64,000 nt of DNA, taken from positions 13,859,867 through 13,923,866 of the forward strand of contig OU342630.1 of assembly GCA_910589415.1 (NCBI GenBank). Direction: 5' to 3'. Below, one piece after another: positions 22,801 through 34,800 of this stretch. Within the stretch, counting starts at the first letter, position 1. Each line of letters opens with the position of its first letter. The notes beneath the pieces were generated by a model. It was not told where the DNA came from and searched no databases. It worked only from the letters and a program-made list of their open reading frames with translations. Both the position numbers and the translations under genes were made by a program. The DNA is from Malachius bipustulatus (taxonomy: Eukaryota; Arthropoda; Insecta; Coleoptera; Melyridae).

Positions 22801-25800
22801 TCTTTGTATCCGAATTCAAAATATATGAAGGGTAATAAATGATTTTTCTGTATTGTTAAAATTGCTCACTCAAACCGAACGCTCGCTATACACGGTACTC
22901 TTTATACCCGGACCTGACTGACATATTAAAAATGTGTGAATATTTTTTTTAATCGCCGTTTTCATCACTTTCGTCTATTGAATCATCCTCAAACTAAATA
23001 TTAAAATTCTAATACTATAAATAAAGATAAATTATATTTTCATAGATATTTTTTCACTTAGTACCTACCTAGCTTACAATATTATTATTTTATTTTGAGA
23101 TCTTTATTTGTACCTACTGGATCTTAGTAAATATAACATAATACCAATTTGTAAAAAAATTAAATAAAAACACTTTTTTTTTGTTTTGTTCAGCGAGTCT
23201 ATGAAGTGCGGCATGTCCCTTTAAACACCGGTTTTATTATGTCCTTAGAATCTCTCGTCAGCGAATTTGAAGAGAGCTGTATCTTCCCATCTTGAATTGC
23301 AAATCCAATTTACTCTAATTACTTATGAGGCACCTTATATATTATACACTATGTCCAAGATAAGAATGAACAGCACAGGGATCTCAGAAACCGTGGGGGA
23401 TACAGTTAAATGGGAAAAAAGTTGGGCAACCAGAAGGACAATGAAATGGCAGAAAGAGATTTCAAAAATTATTTTTGATTTTTGAATTATTTTGAAAAAA
23501 CACAAAAAAAAATTTCTGACCTGGTTTTTTTATTGCAAAAATTGAAAGATATTTTAATTATGAATTCAATGATATTCTCTGTCCACTGAGTGTTGTCTGT
23601 TGTCATGCCACACTGATTCTGGCTAAACAATTTCATTTAATTCGATTTGATTCGTACACTTATTTCTAAGTCGAATCAGATGTGGTATCGCAGTTCGTGT
23701 CAGTGGCGTGTGAATTGTTATACATATTATGATTAGAAATAGCATGTCACCTACCTGCTTGTTGGCGTTTAAAAGAAAGCATAACACCTCCGTTTTCTTT
23801 TTCTGCAGTAAAATATCCTAGCAATTTAACCACACAAGACCACGTCCTAGGGAGTTCAATCGTTTCCCAGGCATTTTGTGTAATTTTTTGTAGTTCGTAG
23901 CGAGAATATACCCAGTCCATTTTTTTTAAACGTTAGAAAAACAAGGCAATAGATTTTTAGGCATTCACACAATTAATAAGTTACTTGTAGCTTATCACAT
24001 CGTACAATATCACAGGTAATTCTGCTAATTTCGTATTAAAAACATTTCAAATAACAAACCCATTAGTATATTTAGCGCTGACACTGTCAACTGACAGTAG
24101 CCGATGAGCTGGACAACAATCTTATCGTATCAATCTAAGCGTATCCAGACGCGAGTCGTACTTCCGTCTCACTCTCGCTCATCTTTTTAGAATTGCTGAC
24201 GATTCAAAAGTATTTCTGACAATATGTCCCAATTTAACTCGATTGACTATGCAATGCAATAGAAGGAGTAAGAAACATAGCGAGATGATGTATCCTTAGT
24301 TATCACAACAGACAACACTCAGTGTACAAAGTATATGTCACACATAGTGGTTCAAACGTGTTTTAGACAATAGCTATTGACATCATCATCAAATTTCACC
24401 TTAATACAGATCTGTGCTTGTTTTGGACTTGTCGGATTGTGATGACCATGAGTAACACAAGTCCAAAAAGTTTAATAAAAGCACAGGTTAATTAAGGTGA
24501 AATAAACTGATGATATCAATATAGCCGTAGTCCGAAACACGTTTGAACCACTATTGTCCGTATTCATCAAACTTCAAAATATAACTCTGGGGTTATATTT
24601 TGAATTTTCTGACAGCTGATTGGTCTAATGCTCAAATCCTACGAACGCCACGAATTTTAAACCAATGACATGTTCCAAAATATAACCACAGGGGTTATAT
24701 TTATTGATGAATATGGGCCTATGTGTGAAATGTTAAATTCAGAATTAAAATATCTTTCAATTTTTTGCAGTAAAAAAATCCAGGTCAGGTCAGGTCAGGT
24801 CCAGCCCTGCAAATATGAATTATCAAATAAAAATTCTGACATTGCAAAAATAAAGCTGGTCAATAACTGCAAAGAAAATCTTGTATTATTGCATTGTTCT
24901 CCTGGTTGCCCAACTTTTTCTCCAATTAACAGACCCTGTATCTCCCACGGTTTCCAAGATCCCTATGCTGTTTATTCCTATCTTGGACACAGTGTATACA
25001 CATGACTCTAACACAACCTATACATGTTTTATACATATCATATTTTTTCTAAAACTTACATCTTCGAGAAGTTCCACTTCATACTCGTAATGTCCAACAC
25101 CACTGTAAATCCCAACACCAGCGATTGATATCCCAGGCCGGTCGACTTGGAAGCAGATCGCATCAGGTGATCCGTTACCTGTGTTCCAGGTGCGCGATTG
25201 GTTTGTTCTTGTAAACCTGGAGGATGTTGTATGCAACATGCGACCACATGCACTCTGAAGATCTTCCTACAACAACATGTTCAGGTGTGGTTAATTCTAT
25301 TCTTTCTGTGCTTTCAAGCAGTTAGCATAAAAATAAATAAGATAAAAAGGAAGAAAAGGTTATATGAACTGACGAACACTCATTAAAAAAAAAAACAGAA
25401 ATTGTTATTGAAACCCGCAAACGTCTTAAGCCTATGAGATAACTGAAAGTCACACACTGGTAACTACTTTTATTATATTTCTCCAGAGAGAAACAATAAT
25501 TAGACTTCTTTGAAACTCTGCTGAACACATTAGGCAAACATTTTCCAGTGTACCATTTGTCTTTTGTCCATGTAGCATAATAATTGCATTTACTATAAGC
25601 CATTCACTTATTATTGACAAAATCAGAGGTCATGTTATAGTCTATAGAAATAGTCCGTAGAAGTGAAATTAGAGCATTGTTGTATTTAGTTGTGTATAGA
25701 AGAACTGATTATTTATCGTTAATTTGTTACATTTGTGTTGTGCTGTAACTGATTTAAATATACACTAAATTATAAATTGTAAGGCCTTTTGATTGAAACA

Positions 25801-28800
25801 ATAAAGTGCAAGAACGTTTCAATATTTCTATATGATTCCCCAACTCTGAGAAATTATTAGCTATAATATGAATTCAAAACATTCCTTCAAATTTTCTATG
25901 TGACACAATGATCATATTATCTGGCTACTTATATTTTGATTTTATTTATAATTCAAAGAAAAATTTCATCTCTGCTCAAACTTTGTAAATTTCATTCAAT
26001 TTTTTGTAAATTTTTTATCTTTTCTAATTAATTGGTGTGCTGTATATGAAAGCAACTTGTCTTAAACAAAAAAGTATGTTGAGTTATAATGAATAAAAAA
26101 AAATAAATACCTCAGTGGCACTGCATTGATGAACTAATTCGGCCACGACTCTCGCCAACAAATTACAACAATTCCTGGTAAGGCCATTAGAAGACAATAT
26201 CTTGTTCTTCTGCAAACTTTTCATTACAGGATCGATTACTAAATTCAGCAGGTGATCCAAGATTTCTCTCCAAGTCCATGTCAAGCCTGAATAACTAGAC
26301 TCGATCTGAAATAGTTTCAAAGATATGAAATGAATAACACTATTATAGTAGGATTAACTTTAAAAAGTCAGATGTGACATCACACTAACCGTCCGAATTA
26401 ATATTTTTAATTTCACCAGAAAATGTCAAACAGTTAATTATCAAGTTGTGAACGAGCGTAAATTATTGAAGGAATCATTCAAACAATGAATTGAAGCGCT
26501 TACGTCAGTTTGAGAGCCACTGACAACTACATAAAATTTATTCACGTTATGACACTCTATCCTCTGTGTTGTGCATTTAATTCTCATTCAAAACCAATGT
26601 TGACGTATACTTATTTATGCGGGATGGAGTGTTTAGACAAACTGGACGGTTACTATAAAAACCACGTATATGAAACAAAATAAATCGAACTATCAAAAGG
26701 ATGTGAATTCTTAATCGATACGTATGACTTTTTAGACTTTATTGGACTATAATTTGTTATTTTGCATACACAGTATAATTAATCACATTGTAAAACACAA
26801 ATCTAAAAGGAGATATTTAAAATAAATACACAATGAACAGTGACTACAATAGGACCAGAATAACTTGGCCTCTGGTTCTGAGATTTACTGTTGAAGAGGG
26901 GGTTATATTAGAAATGTACTGTATCGGTCATTGCAGATTTCAGGCGTGGCTATAGCAAGGTATAGGTAGTCGAGTTAATAATTTTTAAAAGTTTTCCAGA
27001 TATTGTAGGTAAAAGGCAAAATACTCCCTCCTCAAACGGCCAACTTATTTTGGAGGTATTGTACTATTATGCCACTGTTACGAACACATGAAAATACAAT
27101 GTTGAAGTTTTTGAAAAATACTCTATTTGGCCTTTATCCTGTAAGATGATTATGCATATAACAGTTGTGTCTTCAAGTACCTCCAAGTACTCTAACTAAA
27201 GCATCACCGTCCCTGACCCAATACATTCATAAAATGAACCGACAGGTACAATAAGTAGGTTTTTATTGGCTCGTGAACGTCCGAAGATTATTCCGATTTC
27301 CATGTTCTGTAATTTTACCAATTAAATAACTTAATTCTTATTGAGTCAAAGTAATACTGTGGAGCAATATTTATGATATGATAGTCATACAGTATTATCA
27401 TTATCTTGACCTATTTGATTAAATAATACAAAAAATTAGTTTTATAAATTTGATATTTTTTTACTGCCTGAACACGAACAGCAACAGTAATAAAGTACCT
27501 ACTAAATATTTTTATTGAAATAAACTACTCAACGCTTAGTTGACATACACATGATGATGGCAAAACTTCATGCCAACTCTATATGACATTATCCTTCTCT
27601 TTTAATGAAATCCACATTCTTGTAGATGCGATTAAATAAAACAAATAAGCTTTTACGATAACTTACCTGACTTTTATAGCTCATTTGCTCGACTAGAATG
27701 GGATAGTGGTGGGAATCAGAGACGCTCATCATAGGGAGGCCTGTGTTATCGGAAGGACTCAGACCTCGATGGAGCGAATTCTCACAGCTGACGTTATTAC
27801 CAAGCAAAGGAAATGTGCTCCTCAATCTAATACTTGGAGCACATAAAGCACATAGAACTGCACTCAGCAGTCTCTGATTACTTGGGGGAGGCACAGAACT
27901 TGAATCCTATAATTGGAGAATTACCATTATTAATATATAAATAATGAAATGAATACAAACAACATACCTTCTCAACTTCTGCCAACAACCCGCACAAACA
28001 AGTCCACTTCAAATACGCTGTTGGATAAAACGCATGAAAACATGCCACAAACGTATTATGGCACTCGTCCAGAATGCTATTCATCATAGCCAAACTGGAT
28101 CCGAAATTCTTCACCTTGTTTGACTTCTTGCTGTGCATCAACAATGGCAAACTGTCGGACAAGATCTGCTTCAGCAAGGTCCTCACATCTCCGATAGCTT
28201 CGGCCAGATGAACGTTCTCTAACGGTATCTTCTTTGATATCTGATTGGGATAAATTTCATTGGTGTAACTGTGTATTAAACGTAGACATGCCCGGCTAAT
28301 GTAGACCAGTCTTTCTAGTTCCAAGTTTGTGTAGACGTTCTTGGCCGATTGTCCCTCCAAGACGCCCCATTTGAATGTATTCCAAGACCACTGAAGAAGG
28401 GACAGGAGGCTCTGGAAGCATTCCTTGGTAACAGTTCGGGAGAACTCTTTCGACAAAATATGGACTGGTTCTGAGAGGTCGATCTGCCTTAATGGCGTTT
28501 GGTTTTCTGGGGTTACAACTTTGTAGAGTAGTTGAGGTATTTGGCCTGCGTTAACGTCTGTACCGTTGTTGGATTTTTTTGATGATTTGAAGTAAAATAG
28601 AATCTGATCTTCGGTGGTGACCATCGTTTGACCAGATGAGCCGCAATCACTGCTCGGGCCTGTGATCCTACACCAAGCTACATACCATCTGTTTGCCTGA
28701 AATGAATTCACCATGATTATATTACCGATACAGTGCGAGTCTGTAAAGTAGAATACATTTTAGTATTTTAAGTTGTGGTCCTTTCTGTAAAGGAAGAGAT

Positions 28801-31800
28801 TATACAGGGCGACCCCAGTTTAAGGTATGATATTATAACGAACACCGCTCTGGAAAAATTCTAGTAATTGCTTCTTTAACCTTTAACATTCTAGTCCACA
28901 ATTTGCTTGTTTGTTTACATTCTCTTTTTTTTTATACTGAGTTAGTCAATGACATGTTCGCGACAGTTCCAGTCACATGTCATGTGACACATCGACAGAC
29001 AGACGTTAGTTCTATGGATTTCTGGAGTGGGATCGCCGAACAATCTGACATTTCCAGAATCCATGAATCGACGGCTGGTGCGCCGGTGCGACGTTCGAGA
29101 ATGTACCTGCTAGAACGGAGTAGAACGTGACTACTGCTGCGTCGGGGGACTATATAAGGACAGCCTGCGGTTGCGTGGAAAGTAGTAGTATCCTGAACGT
29201 GAAACAGTGAAGACTGAAGTATAGACAGAGCAGAAGTGAAGTGTGAAGTAAGGGAGCCAGTAGTGACAGATAGCGGATATTTATTTATTTATTTATTTAT
29301 TTATTTAGATACACCATCATACAGCCAAAAGGCCAAATTAAGATGGGAAAAGTATACATAGGTGAGAACAAAAATACAATAGTTAAATTACAACAGATAA
29401 ATACAGTAAATAAGTACAGGAGGTACAAAGCTAATAAGATTCGGATGAATCTAGAGCTTTACAGAAATGTTTGATTTCACTAACGCTGGTATGAAATATA
29501 TCCAGAGAACCCTGAACGCGGGCGTAGTTGTTGCAGAGTTGGTGTAGGGGAGAAGTAATTAGAACACAAGTTCGTGGAATTGGCAGTCAAAATGTGTTGG
29601 GGTGCCGTGCTCCAAGTCTTGGTATTTTAAGGTTTATCCAAGAGAGTAAATTAGGACAATCGACACTGCCATTAATAAGCTTGAAGAGAAATATGAGGGC
29701 AAGAGTGTTACGTCGCTCTTCAAGACTGATTTGACCGAATCTCTGAAGCAATAAACTTTCCTGACATCCGATCTCTGGATAGCTACCATCTACACGAAAG
29801 GAGAGGTATTTTAAAAACTTCCTAAGTATACGTTCAATGGTTCCGATTGAACCAAGGGTAGCAGGAGACCATACAATAGAACAGTATTCAAGCATTGGTC
29901 GAACCAATGAGTTAAATAGAGTGACCATAGTATTGTAGTCGGAAAACTCTCTGGAGTTGTGGATAATAAATCCGAGGGATTTAAGAGCTCTCGAAGTCAC
30001 ATGCTCAATATGTGGTTTAAACGACAGTGAGGAGGTAAATGTAACCCCGAGATCAGTTACTTGATTTGTACGAGGAATAGGGGATGTATTTATCTCGTAA
30101 GGATACAAAAAAGGTGTTTTGTTACGAGTGTAGGTGACCACGGTACATTTGGAAACATTCAGATCCATTCCATTACGTGTGCACCATTCGGAGAATCTCC
30201 CCAGATCCTCCTGCAATAGGAGAGCATCTGCCATAGAGCGAATCTGCGAATATATTTTCATGTCGTCAGCGTATAGCAGGTGCTTAACCCTGAACACATC
30301 AGCGACATCATCGATAAAGACCGAGAATAGTAGAGGGCCGAGTACAGAGCCTTGCGGGACACCGGAGGGAGAGTTCAGCAACCTAGACTTATGACCAGCG
30401 AGCTCAACGTACTGGGAACGATCTTGCAGATAACATCGTATTAATGAAATCAGGTGGGGAGGTAGGCCGTACCGCCCCAATTTCTTTACAAGATATAAAG
30501 AATAGACAAGTGCAAGTAGTAGTGTAGTCAGCTGTTTGTGTTTTGATTATTTAGAATAATTATTAGAGGTTATAAGTACTTGTGGTGTTAAACAATAAAG
30601 GAATTTACAGACTTTGGTGGTGATTTATTTATTGAGAAACCCGTAACAACTGGTGTCAGAAGCGGGATACGGATTCCAGCAAGAAGATTAATTAGTTAAT
30701 GGGTAGATTAAGAAGTGGAAAGGAAACTGGAAGCGACAAAATGTCTGAGAAAATGTTGGCGGATATGATGTTACTGCTCAAAAATGGCCAAGAAGAGCAG
30801 AAGAATATCGTTAAGAAGCTGGAAGGCGGCCAAGAGCAGCAAAGGTTATTGATGCAGCAACAAAAAGAAAGTGAAGAGAAGCTGCTGCAACAGCAGAAGG
30901 ATAGTGAAGAGCAGCTACTAAAAGTTATTCTTCAGCAAAGAGACGATTATGTGTGTGGACTAAACAAAGTAAAACAAGACGTTGATGGTGTTCGTGATGA
31001 AGTCAACGGTGTTCGCAACGAAGTCAGTGGTTTTCGCGACGAAGTAAAACTGGTGGAGCATAAAACAAAACTGCTGGTAGAAGAAATGAAGAACGACTTC
31101 GAGACAAAACTCAGAACTCTGGAAAGTTCTGAGGTGAAGCATTCTCCGGGTGCCGCACCGTCTAGCAGTTTTGGTGCGAAAGTGAAACCACCAGCGTACG
31201 ACGGAACAACTCCCTGGACTGCGTACAAGATGCAGTTTCAGGCTGCATGCATGGCCAACGGGTGGAACGACACAGAGAAGGCAACGGCACTGGTTCTTGC
31301 TCTTCGAGGGCAAGCTGTGGACATGCTGCAAACACTGCCGGTAGAACTGCACTCGAATTACAACCAATTGAGTGCAGCATTAGAACTTCGGTTCGGCAAT
31401 CGCCATATGGAGCAGGTGTTCCAAAATCAGTTAATGAGCAGAGTGCAGAAGCCGAACGAGTCGCTACAGGAGTTCGAAGCTGACGTCAACAGGATTGTCC
31501 ATCAGGCCTACCCAGACTCGCCGCAAAATTTCAAGGAACAATTAGCCTCGCAAACTTTTGTCAACGGGATACGAGACACTGAAATACAGAAGATCCTGCG
31601 CATGTCACACTTGACAAAGTCCAGCGAAGCGCTAGTTAGAGCGCTCGAAATAGACGCAGCAATCAAGGCGTCCAAGGGTAGAAATTTTTCCAAGGTACGA
31701 GCAGTGACAATTAATGAAGAAAAAGAAGAGGACGTGACTACCATATTGGAAAGGCTGAGTAAAATGATGGTGGATAAGCTCTCTGAGCAGTTAAATAATG

Positions 31801-34800
31801 GGAAAAGAGGTTGGACTCCAAGGAGGGACGAAAACAGGAAACAGTGCTACCGTTGCGGTTCCAGTTTTCATTTCATACGCAATTGTAAGGCTGGTGAGCA
31901 GATTCATCGAAGTAGTGGATCCCTGGAACAAAGACCAGACAGGGAAAGGAGCAGAACCAGAGATAGAGGTATCTATCGGGAACGGGAAGATCTTCGTCCG
32001 CAGCAGGAAAACTAATTTCAGCCAGTGTGGAGGGGCGAATACTGGCTGACGACATCAAGACCCCTAAGTTCGGTTCCACCAGAACACCGCAGTGCCATGT
32101 GAACAGTCAAGACATCAGAGGGCGACAAGATGTTTTCAAGACATCTGGTTCGTGGCGAGACAGAAACGGGAGCGAAAGGCCCAGCTTCCGAGTGGAGAGC
32201 AAAGGTTTCTCGAGGAGTGAGCGAGACTTCAGACGGGGCGGTGGCTGCTGGCGGTTTGGTGATGATAATGGTCATGGTCGCAACCATGAACGGAACTGGA
32301 ACGAAGAAAGACGCCCGTTCAGGCGATTCGAGCACCGGAGTGACAGTCAGGGCAGTTTCATCAGAAACCCGCCACCGGCAAATGATGAGCAGGAGAGCAG
32401 GTCATCGGAGCATCGTCAGAGGCCCAAGCTGATGTTGGCGCCTCGTATTAAACCGATTGAGGACAGCCGGAAGGAAGAATGCGTTAAAAGGATTGTGATC
32501 AATGAAGATACAGGATGGACGATAGAAGCATGCAGGAAAGAGCAAGAAAAAGACGAAGACATCGGAGACATTTTAAAACGTAAAGAAGAGAATGGACCGA
32601 GACCAACGTGGGCAGAGGTTTCTCCACGTAGCCCAGAATATAAAGCTCTATGGTCACAATGGGAGTCGCTGCAAATCGAAAATGGTCTGCTGAAGAGAGC
32701 CTGGGAGAGTGCCGACGGAAAGAAGATCGTCATGCAGTTGGTGGTTCCAAGGAGTAAAGTTCCGAAGATTCTCGAAGTGATCCATGGAGGTACATCAGGA
32801 GCTCACTTCGGAGTGAACAAAACACTAGCGAAAGTTCGAGAGAGGTTCTACTGGGTGAACTGCAAGGACGATGTCGAAGCCTGGTGCCGTAAGTGCGAGA
32901 AATGTGCTGCAAACAAGGGCCCAAGCAGAAGACTGACAGGTGCTATGAAGCAGTACAACGTCGGAGCCCCATTTGAGAGGATAGCCATAGACGTAGCGGG
33001 TCCTTTTCCAATCAGCGGCAGCGGCAATCGCTTTATTCTGGTTGCCATGGATTATTTCAGCAAGTGGCCTGAAGCATACGCCATACCGAACCAAGAAGCT
33101 GCTACAGTTGCGAGAGTCTTGGTGGATAATTTCATTAGCAGATTTGGCGTACCTTTAGAGTTGCATTCCGATCAAGGACGAAACTTTGAATCCCAAGTTT
33201 TCGCAGAAATGTGTAAACTGCTCGGGATAAACAAGACAAGGACTACACCTCTCCATCCACAGTCTGATGGTATGGTAGAACGGTTTAATCGAACAATGGA
33301 GGAACATCTGTCGAAGGTGGTAAGCAACAATCAGCGAGATTGGGACCAGTACCTGCCTTTGTTGCTGATGTCGTACAGGGCAGCCATCCATGAGACTACA
33401 GGGCAGACACCAGCCAAGGTTGTATTCGGCAAGGAGATTCGGCTACCCTGTGATTTGGTGTACGGTTCACCAAGCAGTCCACCATCGGAGATCAGAAATT
33501 ATGTCGACGAAGTAAGAAACTCCATGGCAGAAGTGCATTCCCTAGTCAGGAGGAAGATCAAGTTGGCCAGCGACCGAATGAAGGCGAGGTACGACTTGAA
33601 GGCAAACTCCGGCGGCTTCACAGAAGGAGACAAAGTGTGGTTTTATAATCCAACTAGGAAGAAGGGTTTGTCGCCTAAGTTTATGCCATCCTGGGAAGGG
33701 CCTTACACAATTATTAAAAGGATAAACGACGTGGTGTATAGGATACAGCGGAGCGGAGCCCCCAAGTGCAAGATGAAGGTAGTCCACCTGAATCGTCTGG
33801 CACCCTACTGTGGAGACAGCGAATAAGTCCGTTCGAGCGGGACGCTCGAAAATAGAAAGGGGGCAGTATAACGAACACCGCTCTGGAAAAATTCTAGTAA
33901 TTGCTTCTTTAACCTTTAACATTCTAGTCCACAATTTGCTTGTTTGTTTACATTCTCTTTTTTTTATACTGAGTTAGTCAATGACATGTTCGCGACAGTT
34001 CCAGTCACATGTCATGTGACACATCGACAGACAGACGTTAGTTCTATGGATTTCTGGAGTGGGATCGCCGAACAATCTGACATTTCCAGAATCCATGAAT
34101 CGACGGCTGGTGCGCCGGTGCGACGTTCGAGAATGTACCTGCTAGAACGGAGTAGAACGTGACTACTGCTGCGTCGGGGGACTATATAAGGACAGCCTGC
34201 GGTTGCGTGGAAAGTAGTAGTATCCTGAACGTGAAACAGTGAAGACTGAAGTATAGACAGAGCAGAAGTGAAGTGTGAAGTAAGGGAGCCAGTAGTGACA
34301 GATAGCGGATATAAAGAATAGACAAGTGCAAGTAGTAGTGTAGTCAGCTGTTTGTGTTTTGATTATTTAGAATAATTATTAGAGGTTATAAGTACTTGTG
34401 GTGTTAAACAATAAAGGAATTTACAGACTTTGGTGGTGATTTATTTATTGAGAAACCCGTAACAATATCATGGATATCATCCACTTATTTTTAATGGCAA
34501 CCCTGTTTTTATTGCCTAAAATTTCATTCCTTGTAACACCATTCCTCTACAATGGTCTTAAAGGTTGGAATATGTTACTACTCGATTTTCATGACTTGCA
34601 AGAATCACTGTGTCATCAGCAAAAGCACCTACCGATTGTGGTATTTGGTGTAGTTGGTAAATCTGAAGTCTACAGCAAGTATGTATAATACAGGACCAAA
34701 AAGCTTCTTTGAGGGTCACCTAATTTGATTTGACAAATGTACGAAGTTTCTCCATTGACTTGATTCTAAAACAACGTTCGCTTAGGTAGGACTTGAAAAG

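Larger units (their letters stand above)
20005..22920. mobile_element. pogo/Tigger-like DNA element, internally deleted
   Basis: Left end CAGTCGGGTCCGCTTATAAC and the inverse of 22920 (CAGTCAGGTCCGGGTATAAA) match, and both ends are followed by 'gcgctata' or 'gctatac..cg' repeats, as in pogo/Tigger-type elements. The expected TA duplication is present only on the left ('gta|CAGTC'). A short minus-strand remnant of a transposase N terminus lies at 22390-22457. Another element is nested at 20585-21718. Confidence 0.6.
23341..25003. mobile_element. Foldback element carrying three nested smaller elements
   Basis: The left arm (about 23341-23567) and right arm (about 24730-25003) are inverted copies: 'tatacactatgtccaagata' at the left, 'tatacactgtgtccaagata' as the inverse of the right. 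Both then carry 'aaccgtgggrgatacag', 'agttgggcaaccag' and 'gaaagatattttaatt'. The right arm has an expanded 'caggt' run (24780-24800). Nested are 23581-24327 and two short hairpin elements. Confidence 0.65.
28834..30648 (+). repeat. 5' LTR, interrupted by a LINE
   Basis: It matches the 3' LTR in two parts, 28834-29280 and 30492-30648. The interrupting 1,211 bp is a LINE with duplicated target GATAT. A TATA box is at 29151-29158 and a poly(A) signal AATAAA near 30593. Confidence 0.93.
28834..34464 (+). mobile_element. Young Ty3/gypsy-type LTR retrotransposon, pol-deleted
   Basis: Direct LTRs 28834-30648 (with a LINE inside) and 33867-34464, start TATAAC and end GTAACA, flanked by ATAT on both sides (28830-28833 and 34465-34468). 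A tRNA primer site follows the 5' LTR and a purine tract precedes the 3' LTR. Between them are gag and an integrase-bearing frame; protease, reverse transcriptase and RNase H are missing. Apart from the LINE, the LTRs differ, as far as I can align by eye, by one T in a T-run, so insertion was very recent. It lies in the highwire intron between exons 11 and 10, antisense to that gene. It could move only with helper enzymes. Confidence 0.92.

Noticed and set aside
24670..25005. 111-codon plus-strand frame
   Set aside because: It covers the inverted arm of the 23341-25003 foldback and has no recognisable domain.
28903..29130. 75-codon frame repeated at 33944-34162
   Set aside because: Both lie in the LTRs upstream of or around the promoter; the repeat of the frame merely reflects the duplicated LTR.
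30947..31744. Several antisense frames of 70-135 codons
   Set aside because: They overlap the well-supported gag frame and are its shadows.
32130..33391. Frames on both strands overlapping the integrase region
   Set aside because: The plus-strand 599-codon frame carries clear zinc-binding and DDE motifs; the others have none.
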